Shown here one piece after another: positions 24,558-33,049 of a stretch of DNA of 38,267 nt. The stretch is from assembly GCA_003326195.1 (NCBI GenBank), contig LXQE01000096.1:2179-40445 (forward strand), in the 5' to 3' direction. The DNA comes from Nostoc punctiforme NIES-2108. GTDB taxonomy: Bacteria > Cyanobacteriota > Cyanobacteriia > Cyanobacteriales > Nostocaceae. The notes beneath the pieces are model-generated. The model saw only the letters and a list, made by a program, of their open reading frames with translations. It did no database searches and was not told the origin of the DNA. The position numbers and the translations under genes were made by a program. Every line of letters begins with the position of its first letter. The first letter of the stretch is position 1.

Positions 24558-25529
24558 ATGACTGAATCCCCTAATATCTCGGTGATAATTCCAACATGCC
24601 AAAGGACTGAGCTTTTGTTAACTTGTGTGGCTAGCGTTTTAAAAGGTGATTATGACTCTTATGAAATTATCGTGATAGATCAAGATAGAAATCAAACGCT
24701 GAAACAAAGGCTAATTAAAGAATATTCAAACGAAACCAGAATTAGATACTTTTTTTTAGACGAAGCAGGAGCAAGTAGAGCTAGAAATTTGGGATTAAAA
24801 AAGGCTAATGGTGAAATAGTTGCTTTTATTGATGATGATGCTGTAGCTGATTCTGGATGGTTGAAAGCGATTGCTGAAGCATTTGTGACAGTTAAACCAA
24901 CACCAGCATTAATAGGAGGTCGCATTGATCCAATCTGGCTCCACAGGAAGCCAAAATGGTATCCGAAAGAAAGAGAATTTTTATTAGGTTTATATGATAT
25001 TGGCAATGAAATGTGTCCTATGCCAGATCACGATCAACCAATAGGAGCCAATATGGCAGGTTTACGTGATGTGATAGTTGAACTAGGGGGGTTTGATGAA
25101 AATCTTGGCCCTAACTACTTTCGTAAACGCTCTATGCTTACTGGCGAAGAAACTATTTTAGGCAAACGAGTGAAAAATGCAGGATATCAACTTTACTATC
25201 AGCCCAAGGCTCACGTTTATCATCAAATATCTCCTAAAAAGTTAACCATAAGCTATTTTTTAAAACGCCACTTTTGGGAAGGTGTGACAACTATCTCACA
25301 AATATTTTTTTTAGGTGACTTGAAGTCAAATAAAAAAAATCATATATTTTATCACTCTCGAATAGTTGTCAAATCTATTGCAAGGGCAATTTTACCTAGT
25401 TATAAAACAAATCATGATGTTTCTCTATCAGAAATGCGAATGTTGTCATTATCAAAAACTGCATTTAGTTTGGGCGTTCTTTACGGCTTGTTAACATTAA
25501 ATTACTTTGATAAAAAAAAGAAAAACTAA
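24558..25529 (+). CDS. Glycosyltransferase family 2
   Basis: About 323 aa from ATG 24558 (MTESPNISVIIPTC). The reading frame is open further up to 24498, but this would overlap the previous gene by 43 bp and add a non-family leader. Key motifs are ISVIIPTCQRTELL, GASRARNLGLKKA and the metal-binding FIDDDAV (D92-D94), followed by the conserved GANMAGLRDVIVELGGFDE and TGEETILGKRV. The pattern is of GT2 enzymes in glycan synthesis. The C-terminal hydrophobic stretch may tether it to the membrane. It is packed between neighbours with gaps of 17 and 3 bp. Confidence 0.88.
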   Translation: MTESPNISVIIPTCQRTELLLTCVASVLKGDYDSYEIIVIDQDRNQTLKQRLIKEYSNETRIRYFFLDEAGASRARNLGLKKANGEIVAFIDDDAVADSGWLKAIAEAFVTVKPTPALIGGRIDPIWLHRKPKWYPKEREFLLGLYDIGNEMCPMPDHDQPIGANMAGLRDVIVELGGFDENLGPNYFRKRSMLTGEETILGKRVKNAGYQLYYQPKAHVYHQISPKKLTISYFLKRHFWEGVTTISQIFFLGDLKSNKKNHIFYHSRIVVKSIARAILPSYKTNHDVSLSEMRMLSLSKTAFSLGVLYGLLTLNYFDKKKKN

Positions 25530-25532
25530 ACT

Positions 25533-26723
25533 ATGCGAATTGGTATCAATTGTTTTTTACTTCAAGCTCATATTGGTGGTTTAAAACAGTATTTTATTAC
25601 GTTATTTAAAGAGTTGTTAGAAAGAGATATAGATAATGAGTATATCTTTTTTTGGTTTGAGCATAATGCCGAAGAATTAGATAAATTAGGAACCGATAGT
25701 TGGAGAAAAAACGCAATTTTATTACAAGATCAACTACAAGTGTTGTCTTATCTTGACAAGATAGACCTCTATTTTTGCCCGTTTGGCGTCTTGTATCCTC
25801 GCCCACTTCCGAAGCCTACGGTTATGACACTAGTTGATATTCAAGAAGTATTCTACCCAGAATTTTTCACTCTTGAAGATAGATATAACCGTGAACTTCA
25901 TTTTCCCAGTTCAACACGTATGGCTGATAGAGTCATCACCATCTCTGAATTTTCTAAGGGAACAATTGTCGAACACCACAGACTTGCCCCCGAAAAAGTA
26001 ATTGTATCTTATCTCAGCACAGATGAACGTTATTACCGTAGTAATCAAATAGCCCAAGCACCTGACAGAGATTTACCAAAAGACTTTATCCTTTTTCCAG
26101 CAAACTTCTGGAAGCATAAGAATCATGACCGATTACTTAAGGCATTACGTCTTCTAAAGGAAGAGAGAAATTTGGTAATTGATGCTGTTTTTACTGGCTT
26201 TGAGCAAGCAAATGGTTATCCACTTTCATTAAAAGCGCAAGAGTATGGACTCAGATCGCAAGTACATCTATTAGGTTATGTCACTGTTGAACAGTTAGCT
26301 TATTTATATACCAAAGCTAGGATGCTAGTTTTCCCTTCTTTATTTGAAGGCTTTGGTATTCCCCTTGTAGAAGCAATGGCAGCTGGTTGCCCAGTTACTG
26401 CGGCAGATGCAACATCTGTTCCAGAAATTACCTCTAGTGCAGCTGAATTGTTTGATCCGAATTTACCACAAGCTATTGCTGAGACAATTGAGAAGGTATG
26501 GCAAGACAATATATTACGACAAAAGATGATATCTCTAGGAAAGCAACGCGCCCAAGAATTCTCTCCCTCAATGACTGCTCAGTCTCACCTAACTGCTTTT
26601 ACGGAAGCTTTACAAGCTTATTCATACCCCCAGTTCTTATGGAACAACTTGGTTTATAAAAATTATCATCTTGCAAAATTAGGGTTGCAATGGCGTAATA
26701 AGTTGAGCAAAAAAAATGGATAA
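25533..26723 (+). CDS. Glycosyltransferase family 4
   Basis: 396 aa GT-B fold enzyme. The N-terminal part starts MRIGINCFLLQAHIGGLKQYF, with the GG loop of the acceptor side. The C-terminal donor-binding half has FPANFWKHKNHDRLLKAL and the PSLFEGFGIPLVEAMAAG motif with the E-x7-E pair that holds the nucleotide sugar. Retaining enzymes of this family use GDP-mannose, UDP- or dTDP-sugars; which one is not seen. It ends the packed run begun at 22553; 85 AT-rich bases separate it from the next gene. Confidence 0.9.
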   Translation: MRIGINCFLLQAHIGGLKQYFITLFKELLERDIDNEYIFFWFEHNAEELDKLGTDSWRKNAILLQDQLQVLSYLDKIDLYFCPFGVLYPRPLPKPTVMTLVDIQEVFYPEFFTLEDRYNRELHFPSSTRMADRVITISEFSKGTIVEHHRLAPEKVIVSYLSTDERYYRSNQIAQAPDRDLPKDFILFPANFWKHKNHDRLLKALRLLKEERNLVIDAVFTGFEQANGYPLSLKAQEYGLRSQVHLLGYVTVEQLAYLYTKARMLVFPSLFEGFGIPLVEAMAAGCPVTAADATSVPEITSSAAELFDPNLPQAIAETIEKVWQDNILRQKMISLGKQRAQEFSPSMTAQSHLTAFTEALQAYSYPQFLWNNLVYKNYHLAKLGLQWRNKLSKKNG

Positions 26724-26808
26724 AAAATTTTTGTATAATGAACTTGATTTTGGACGTGAATAATTTGTACATTCTAACAATAAATAATAAAGTAAGGAAT
26801 GAATAACC

Positions 26809-27498
26809 ATGAAATTATCTGTAATTATACCTTGTTACAACGAGATTGAAACAATAGATGGAGTTGTAAAAGCAGTCAAAGCATCGCCAGTTAAAAACTG
26901 TGAAATTATCATTGTAGATGACTGTTCAACAGATGGTACATACGAATTGCTAAAGTCAACAGTTGAAGCACAGGTTGATCAAGTAATTTATCATTCCAAA
27001 AATCAAGGAAAAGGTGCCGCTTTACGTTCTGGCTTTGCAGCAGCTACTGGTGATATCGTGATTATTCAAGATGCTGATTTGGAGTACAATCCTCAAGAAT
27101 ATCCAATAATAATTATGCCTATTTTAGAAGACAAGGCCGATGTAGTTTTTGGTTCTAGATTTCAAGGAAGTGGACCCCATAGAGTCTTATATTACTGGCA
27201 TAGAGTTGGTAATGGATTTCTGACTATGTTATCTAATATGTTTACTAATATTAATCTGACAGATATGGAAACTTGTTATAAAGCATTTCGCCGGGAAATT
27301 ATTCAATCTATCAAAATACAAGAAAATCGATTTGGTTTTGAACCTGAAATTACTGCAAAATTAGCAAAAACGAAGTGCCGAATTTATGAAGTAGGCATAT
27401 CTTATTATGGTAGAACTTACAGTGAAGGCAAAAAAATAGGTTGGAAAGATGGCATTATAGCTATATTTTGCATAATTAAGTATAACTTATTCGCCTAA
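26809..27498 (+). CDS. GT2 of the dolichol/undecaprenyl-phosphate sugar transferase type (DPM1-like)
   Basis: 229 aa. It has the full set of DPM1-like motifs: [26 protein letters not shown] (33-44), [18 protein letters not shown] (65-82) and QDADLEY with the DAD metal site (88-90). A late [23 protein letters not shown] segment is also typical. No C-terminal membrane pair is present, as in soluble DPM1. These enzymes charge a polyprenyl phosphate with mannose, glucose or another sugar on the cytoplasmic side. Context (a GT-C-like protein next and an SMR-like protein later) suggests it makes the donor for them. AAGGAATGAATAACC before the ATG gives a good ribosome-binding site. Confidence 0.88.
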   Translation: MKLSVIIPCYNEIETIDGVVKAVKASPVKNCEIIIVDDCSTDGTYELLKSTVEAQVDQVIYHSKNQGKGAALRSGFAAATGDIVIIQDADLEYNPQEYPIIIMPILEDKADVVFGSRFQGSGPHRVLYYWHRVGNGFLTMLSNMFTNINLTDMETCYKAFRREIIQSIKIQENRFGFEPEITAKLAKTKCRIYEVGISYYGRTYSEGKKIGWKDGIIAIFCIIKYNLFA

Positions 27499-27540
27499 AG
27501 ATTTTTCCAATAGTAATAAGTAAAATGAGAAGACTATAAA

Positions 27541-29469
27541 ATGTTTGCATTGCTATTAATAATATCTTTAATTTTTTTGATAATAATATTTCATAAAATA
27601 AATAAATCCTGGCGGGAGTCAGTATTACTATCATTGATAATTTGGGGTATTTTTTTAACTTTTGTAACTGAATTTTTTAGTCTTTTTAGATATATTAACT
27701 TTGTATGTATATTAATTAACTGGACTGTTTTTAGTATTTTATGCATAATTGCTTTTTTTAGAATAAACAATAAAACAAAACTTATATATAGTTATAATAA
27801 TAAACCTCATATTATTTTACTTTATGGTACAGCTTTTATCACAGTTGTAGTCGGTTTAATTGCATTAATAGCACCATCTAACAATTGGGATTCTATGACC
27901 TATCACATGAGTCGTGTAGTTCATTGGATTCAAAATGCTAGTGTTGCTCACTATCCTAGCCACATACTCAGACAATTAGAGTTAAGTCCTTGGTCAGAGT
28001 ATACTATTATGCATTTGCAGATTCTTAGTGGTGGCGATAGTTTAGCCAATTTGGTGCAATGGTTTAGTATGCTTGGTTGTCTAATTGGAGTATCCTTAAT
28101 TGCCAAAGAATTCGGAGCAAAATTAGGGGGTCAGCTTTTTTCTTCAGTTGTATGTGTAACTATACCGATGGGTATTCTTCAAGCATCAAGTACTCAAAAT
28201 GATTATGTAGTATCTTTATGGTTAGTTTGTTTTGTTTATTATTTTTTATTGTCAATCAAGTATGAGTTTAGCTTGAAAAACTCATTTAATATTGGTGCTA
28301 GTCTTGGATTAGCTATTTTAACAAAGGGTACAGCTTATATATATGCATTACCATTTGCTATTTGTTTACTTGTATTGATGCTAAAGCGTATAAAGTGGAA
28401 AGCTTTTAGACATCTTTGGGAAATATGTATTATAGCTGTTGTTATAAACCTTGGTATTTGGTATCGGAACTTTGAACTTTATAAAAATCCTCTTGGGGTG
28501 TTGGGAAATATCACTGTAAATGAGATATTTACATTACCAGCACTTTTATCAAATATTGTTCGGAATATTTCTCTTCATCTAGCTACACCAATTCAAGGAT
28601 TAAATGCTTTTCAAGAAAGAATAATATATAAAATTCATGATTTTTTAGGTATTAGTGCCAGCGATCCTGCTACAACTTTTAATGGCGTAGAATTTCATAT
28701 TCCTAAAATTTCTAATCCAAGCATTTATTTACATGAAGATTTGTCTGGTAACTTAATGCACTTTTTACTAATTATATTTTCCATTGTAATATATGTAGTT
28801 TATGTAAAGCAGAATCAGCATAATGATTTGATTAAAATTTATCTTGTTAATATTTGCTTTTCATTTATTTTTTTAAGTTTACTTCTTAAATGGCAACCTT
28901 GGGCTAGTCGTCTTCATCTTCCTATTTTCGTACTTTTTTCTGCATTTATTGGAACGATCATTTCTAATGTTTTTAATCAAAGACTAGTTAATTGTCTAGG
29001 ACTGATTTTCATATTATCTTGTCAGCCTTACCTCTTTTATAATGCATCGCGTCCACTATTGCATAATAATAAATTTGTTAATAACATAAATGGCACTATT
29101 TTTAGTGTAGACAGAACATCTCAAATTTTTAGTAATAACTCTCAACTGAAAGAGCCTTATATTGATGCAATTAATTTTATTAAGTACAAAGAATGTTATA
29201 ATATTGGTTTATTGATGAACGAAGATTCTTGGGAATACCCATTTTGGATAATTGCTAATAATAGTAGTAAACAGTTACTTAATTTTGAGCATATTAATGT
29301 CAAAAACTTATCATCAGTAAAATACCGTGTTTATCCTTACAGAAATCTTATTCCTTGTGCAATCATTTCTGTGGATGCTGAAGATCAAGAAAAACTTTTA
29401 ACAAAACAAATTGTTTATACAAAAGTGTGGGCAGCAAAACCGCTTGTTGTTTTTACTGTTAAAAAATAA
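27541..29469 (+). CDS. Large multi-span membrane glycosyltransferase (GT-C/PMT-like)
   Basis: 642 aa with about ten to twelve hydrophobic helices. After the first few, the extracytoplasmic loop holds NNWDSMTYHMSRVVHWIQN, an acidic DSMTYH site like those in GT39/PMT and ArnT-type transferases, followed by SPWSEYTIMHLQ. The C-terminal 150 residues are a soluble domain. GT-C enzymes use polyprenyl-phosphate sugars as donor, so the DPM1-like gene 42 bp upstream is a natural partner. The DNA is markedly AT-rich, more than the flanking genes, and rich in TTA/ATA codons, which hints at transfer. Family placement is moderately sure; acceptor unknown. Confidence 0.75.
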   Translation: MFALLLIISLIFLIIIFHKINKSWRESVLLSLIIWGIFLTFVTEFFSLFRYINFVCILINWTVFSILCIIAFFRINNKTKLIYSYNNKPHIILLYGTAFITVVVGLIALIAPSNNWDSMTYHMSRVVHWIQNASVAHYPSHILRQLELSPWSEYTIMHLQILSGGDSLANLVQWFSMLGCLIGVSLIAKEFGAKLGGQLFSSVVCVTIPMGILQASSTQNDYVVSLWLVCFVYYFLLSIKYEFSLKNSFNIGASLGLAILTKGTAYIYALPFAICLLVLMLKRIKWKAFRHLWEICIIAVVINLGIWYRNFELYKNPLGVLGNITVNEIFTLPALLSNIVRNISLHLATPIQGLNAFQERIIYKIHDFLGISASDPATTFNGVEFHIPKISNPSIYLHEDLSGNLMHFLLIIFSIVIYVVYVKQNQHNDLIKIYLVNICFSFIFLSLLLKWQPWASRLHLPIFVLFSAFIGTIISNVFNQRLVNCLGLIFILSCQPYLFYNASRPLLHNNKFVNNINGTIFSVDRTSQIFSNNSQLKEPYIDAINFIKYKECYNIGLLMNEDSWEYPFWIIANNSSKQLLNFEHINVKNLSSVKYRVYPYRNLIPCAIISVDAEDQEKLLTKQIVYTKVWAAKPLVVFTVKK

Positions 29470-29474
29470 ATTTA

Positions 29475-30395
29475 ATGAATTTACAATTTAGTGTCATTAC
29501 ACCCTCTTTCTGTCAAGGTCGCTTCATAGAGAGAACTATACAAAGTGTCTTATCTCAAGATATAGAAGATATGGAATATGTGATCTGTGATGGAGGAAGT
29601 GATGATGGAACACTAGAAATTTTAAAACGATACAATCAAAAAATACGATGGGTATCAGAACCAGATAAAGGACAATCTGATGCTGTCAATAAAGGTATAT
29701 CAATGACAAAAGGTGATATTATTGCCTGGATTAATTCTGATGATATTTACTATCCAGGAGCATTTGCGATCGTTAAAAAAATATTTGAAGCTCATCCAGA
29801 GACTCAAGTTATTTATGGTGACGCTGACTGGATCGATGAATACGATCAAATTTTGCAACCTTTTCCTACAGAACCTTGGAATTATAAACGGTTAATTGAA
29901 ACATGTTATCTTTGTCAACCAGCAGTGTTTTTTAGACGCAGCCTAATTGAAAATTTTGGCAATTTAAACCCACAATTAGAGTATTGTATGGATTATGAGC
30001 TATGGTTACGTTGTGGAAAATATATTAATTTTGAATATGTGTCGCAAAAACTGGCAGGTTCTCGTATGTACAGTACTAATAAAACTTTAAGTAAAAGATT
30101 GCAAGCACATTATGAAATTAATGAAATGCTGAAAAATAAATTTGGTACTGTTCCAGATAATTGGATTATTGCATACGCATTGATAAAAGTTGAAGAAACT
30201 ACAAATCTTGATAAATTTGATGATAATCAAATTAAAGAATTTACTAAAATATTGATTTTGAATAGTTTTGAGGGCTTTTCTCGTTGGCAAAAATTAATTT
30301 CACCCAAGATTTTTATAAAAATGTTATTTTGGTTGCTATTTCCACAGCTATCATGGTTTAGACGAACGCAATTATTAGAAAGTAAAAAAAAGTAA
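29475..30395 (+). CDS. Glycosyltransferase family 2
   Basis: 306 aa with FSVITPSFCQGRFIERT, ICDGGSDDGT (37-46), DKGQSDAVNKG (64-74) and WINSDD (85-90), very like the protein encoded at 23371. The two are paralogues of the WcaA-like group and may add sugars to neighbouring positions of one glycan. Gap to the GT-C gene is 5 bp, so they are co-translated. The stop codon TAA (30393-30395) is part of the stem of a strong hairpin, so transcription of this run probably ends here. Confidence 0.87.
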   Translation: MNLQFSVITPSFCQGRFIERTIQSVLSQDIEDMEYVICDGGSDDGTLEILKRYNQKIRWVSEPDKGQSDAVNKGISMTKGDIIAWINSDDIYYPGAFAIVKKIFEAHPETQVIYGDADWIDEYDQILQPFPTEPWNYKRLIETCYLCQPAVFFRRSLIENFGNLNPQLEYCMDYELWLRCGKYINFEYVSQKLAGSRMYSTNKTLSKRLQAHYEINEMLKNKFGTVPDNWIIAYALIKVEETTNLDKFDDNQIKEFTKILILNSFEGFSRWQKLISPKIFIKMLFWLLFPQLSWFRRTQLLESKKK

Positions 30396-30423
30396 TTAAA
30401 GTCATAGTTTAATTACTTTTTTT
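30385..30423. terminator. Hairpin terminator containing a stop codon
   Basis: Perfect 16-bp arms (30385-30400 and 30408-30423) enclose the loop GTCATAG. The left arm is A7-GTAATTAAA and the right arm TTTAATTAC-T7. The stem is AT-rich but ends in a run of seven T, so it can act as a Rho-independent terminator; by symmetry it could also work on the other strand. Confidence 0.7.
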
Positions 30424-30524
30424 ATTGGTATGCTCATGACATGGTACATAATTTGTATATACTTCCTCAGTAAGTTTAGTGAAATTCATCAATTAATTCC
30501 AGTTAGCTATAAAACTAAATAAAT

Positions 30525-31088
30525 ATGAGCGAACCATTTTTAGAACCAATATTACGATACCTCCGGCTTAAAAGAGTAATATCCCATATTCCTAAAAACT
30601 CTATTCTTTTGGATGTAGGCTGTGGCAGTTCGGCTACTTTTCTCAAAAGCATTTCCCCTCATATTAAGCAGGGATTTGGTGTTGATTTTAAAGTCAAAGA
30701 TTTTAACTCAGGCAATATACAAACTAAGCAGCTAATGCTTAAAAATCATTTGCCATTTAACGATGAAAGCTTTGATGTTGTAACCATGCTGGCAGTTTTA
30801 GAACACATAGAATATGAAAAAGATATTTTAAAAGAGATTTATAGAGTTCTCGTTCCTCAAGGTAAACTAATACTGACAGTTCCATCGGTTTGGTCGCAGC
30901 CCGTACTAGAATTTTTGGCTTATAGATTAAAAATAGTGAGTGAAGCAGAGATTAGAGATCACAAAAGATACTATAAGCGCGAGAATCTCAGAAAAGTTTT
31001 GGTAAATTTGACTGGATTTGAAGGATTTCATCACCAATATTTTCAGTTTTGGATGAATAATTTCTGTACAGTTACTAAGAGGAGTTAA
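30525..31088 (+). CDS. Class I SAM-dependent methyltransferase
   Basis: 187 aa, shorter than most glycan methyltransferases but holding motif I ILLDVGCGSSATF (27-39), FDVVTMLAVLEHIEYE and the LVPQGKLILTVPS segment. It ends KRS soon after the core, so the C-terminal part may have been lost. The frameshifted Ig-like remnant 60 bp downstream could once have been part of the same or a following gene. Acceptor unknown. Confidence 0.83.
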   Translation: MSEPFLEPILRYLRLKRVISHIPKNSILLDVGCGSSATFLKSISPHIKQGFGVDFKVKDFNSGNIQTKQLMLKNHLPFNDESFDVVTMLAVLEHIEYEKDILKEIYRVLVPQGKLILTVPSVWSQPVLEFLAYRLKIVSEAEIRDHKRYYKRENLRKVLVNLTGFEGFHHQYFQFWMNNFCTVTKRS

Positions 31089-31148
31089 TTACTATACAAA
31101 CTATACAATAATTCAAGTCGATGCTAGTGAGAGACTGGTAGTTGCAGA

Positions 31149-31336
31149 GGCGATCGCACGATTTTGCCTTTTGATGTAACTCCTGAAGAGTCGGTCGCAA
31201 TTAATGCAACTATTAAAATACCTACTATACCAGGAAAATATACTCTTATTCAATGGTGCAGGAAACGGTTGCTTGGTTTAGCGATAAGCAATCTCTATAC
31301 CCTAAAATCGATGTAACAGTTACATCAGATACTTAA
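31149..31336 (+). pseudogene. Frameshifted remnant of an Ig-like (NBR1-type) glycan-associated domain
   Basis: One frame reads GDRTILPFDVTPEESV and on to IPGKYTLIQ at about 31253; the next frame continues MVQETVAWFSDKQSLYPK and ends VTVTSDT with TAA at 31334-31336. Joined by a -1 shift they give the pattern G-RT-LP-DV-P-ES-V...PG-Y-L-(W)DMVQE-V-WFS, which I know as the C-terminal beta-sandwich module attached to many bacterial surface-glycan transferases and methyltransferases. No start codon or N-terminal part is present. Confidence 0.55.
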
Positions 31337-31372
31337 TTGTTCATTTAGCTAAATGAGTTTGAGGAAAATGGT

Positions 31373-31741
31373 ATGAACATACAAGAATTTGCTTTATTAC
31401 TAATGTCTGTTGCTACAAGTGTAGGCGGACAATTTTTCTTAAAATTGGGGGCGCTAAAATTAGCAAAAGTCAATTCAGCCAATGCCCTAAGTAATATTAT
31501 CAGTATTGCTACCACACCGGAATTATTAACTGGATTAACTTGTTATGGTTTAGGCGCTATTGCATATATTCTGCTTCTCACCAGAGTCAATTTAAGTATT
31601 GCTGCTCCATCTATTTCCTTAGTTTATGTTTTCTCAGTCCTGTTAGGTTACTTCATTTTCAGGGAAACAATTCCCTTAAGCCGTCTCGTAGGTTTGAGTT
31701 TTATTGTTGGTGGAGTTATTATAGTAGTCTGGCAAAAATAA
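31373..31741 (+). CDS. Small four-helix EamA/SMR-type membrane protein (possible lipid-linked sugar flippase subunit)
   Basis: 122 aa with four hydrophobic helices. The start MNIQEFALLLMSVATSVGGQFFLK resembles ArnE/ArnF and EmrE, with PSISLVYVFSVLLGYFIF and the end VGGVIIVVWQK as in EamA members. In the Arn system, ArnE/F flip undecaprenyl-phosphate-aminoarabinose; in cyanobacterial glycan clusters similar small proteins may flip polyprenyl-phosphate sugars. The DPM1-like and GT-C-like genes 4 kb upstream fit that idea. It lacks the N-terminal SMR glutamate pattern typical of drug exporters. GAGGAAAATGGT before the ATG is a fair ribosome-binding site. Confidence 0.78.
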   Translation: MNIQEFALLLMSVATSVGGQFFLKLGALKLAKVNSANALSNIISIATTPELLTGLTCYGLGAIAYILLLTRVNLSIAAPSISLVYVFSVLLGYFIFRETIPLSRLVGLSFIVGGVIIVVWQK

Positions 31742-32069
31742 AACAACAAAAAGATGAAATTACTATTTCAATGTTTCGCTATACTTTGTTACACCTACTG
31801 ATATAGAAGATTAGCCTTGATTTTATAAATTCTTTTTGATTTTCAAGCATCTTGAGCATTTCCGGCCTAATTTTAAAACAAAGTTTTGGATTTTAACTAA
31901 ATACAGGACTCCAATTTGATTTCTGAAAACATACTGAGATTGAAAAGCCCGTTATATCAGGATTTTATCTGAAATCTTATTCAAAAATCAGATATGAGTC
32001 TTATAGTTTGCCATAACATATACTAAATAACCTTTTAAATTTTATTTTTTTAACAGTAGGATTATAACT
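31742..32069. other. Intergenic region upstream of gmd
   Basis: 328 AT-rich bases without a convincing open frame or repeat. It most likely contains the promoter of the gmd-led gene run. No clear -35/-10 pair stands out. Confidence 0.4.
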
Positions 32070-33041
32070 GTGACTAGAAAAGCGCTCATTACCGGTTTAA
32101 CTGGACAAGATGGCTCTTATCTTGCTGAACTACTATTAACCAAAGGCTATCAAGTCTTCGGCTTAGTCCGCCGCTCAAGTTCCAGTAATCTTGAGCGCAT
32201 CAATCACCTTTCTGGCGATATCCAAATCCTTTCTGGTGATCTTTTAGATCAGTCATCTTTAATGGATGTGATTACGGAAGCTCAACCTGACGAAATTTAT
32301 AATCTAGCCTCGCAAAGCTACGTTCCTCTTTCTTGGACACAACCTGCTCTCACTGCTGAATATACTGCCCTCGGTGTCTCTCGCCTTTTAGAATCTATTC
32401 GTCGCTGCAAACCAGATGCGAAATTCTATCAAGCCTCTAGTAGTGAAGTTTTTGGTCAACCTGATGAATCACCCCAAACCGAACGCACTGCCTTTCGTCC
32501 CCGGAATCCTTACGGTGTTGCCAAAGCTTACGCTCATTGGATGACTGTCAACTATCGGCAAAAATACAACTTTTACAACTGCTGTGGTATTACTTATACT
32601 CACGAATCGCCTCGACGTGGGACAGAATTTGTATTTCGCAAAATCACGTACACAGCTGCCCAAATTAAATTAGGTTTGGCAAATGAATTAAAATTAGGCA
32701 ACCTAGATGCCCGTCGTGATTGGTGCTACGCCAAAGATGCTGTTTACGCTATGTGGTTGATGTTGCAGCAAACACAACCTGATGACTATATCATCGCTAG
32801 TGGTGAAACTCACTCTGTCAAAGAACTCGTTGAGTGTGCTTTTAACTGCGTTGGTTTAAACTGGCAAGATTATGTCTCAGTTGACCCTGCTTTTTATCGC
32901 TCTGATGAACCAGTGCAGTTAGTTGGTTCCATTAATAAAATTAAAACGGAGTTAGGTTGGCAGCCTCAGCATTCGTTTGAGCAATTGGTTGAGTTAATGG
33001 TTGATTACGATCTAAAAAAATTGAGCAATGGCGGTGCTTAA
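32070..33041 (+). CDS. gmd: GDP-mannose 4,6-dehydratase
   Basis: 323 aa short-chain dehydrogenase of the extended type. It has the NADP-binding GLTGQDG (9-15), the SSSEVFGQ (123-130) active-site segment, and YxxxK at Y148 and K152 (NPYGVAK). The THESPRRGTEFVFRKIT and NLDARRDWCYAKDAVYAM segments are highly specific for Gmd. It converts GDP-mannose to GDP-4-keto-6-deoxymannose, the precursor of GDP-fucose, GDP-rhamnose and others. No GDP-fucose synthase is present in this window, so the final sugar is open. The start is GTG at 32070; no in-frame ATG is nearby, and TAGGA lies about 10 bp upstream. Confidence 0.95.
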   Translation: MTRKALITGLTGQDGSYLAELLLTKGYQVFGLVRRSSSSNLERINHLSGDIQILSGDLLDQSSLMDVITEAQPDEIYNLASQSYVPLSWTQPALTAEYTALGVSRLLESIRRCKPDAKFYQASSSEVFGQPDESPQTERTAFRPRNPYGVAKAYAHWMTVNYRQKYNFYNCCGITYTHESPRRGTEFVFRKITYTAAQIKLGLANELKLGNLDARRDWCYAKDAVYAMWLMLQQTQPDDYIIASGETHSVKELVECAFNCVGLNWQDYVSVDPAFYRSDEPVQLVGSINKIKTELGWQPQHSFEQLVELMVDYDLKKLSNGGA

Positions 33042-33049
33042 ATATTCTG

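Noticed and set aside
31540..31806. 88-codon plus-strand frame overlapping the EamA/SMR-type gene
   Set aside because: Alternative frame of a clear four-helix membrane protein; serine, tyrosine and phenylalanine pattern is typical of a shadow.
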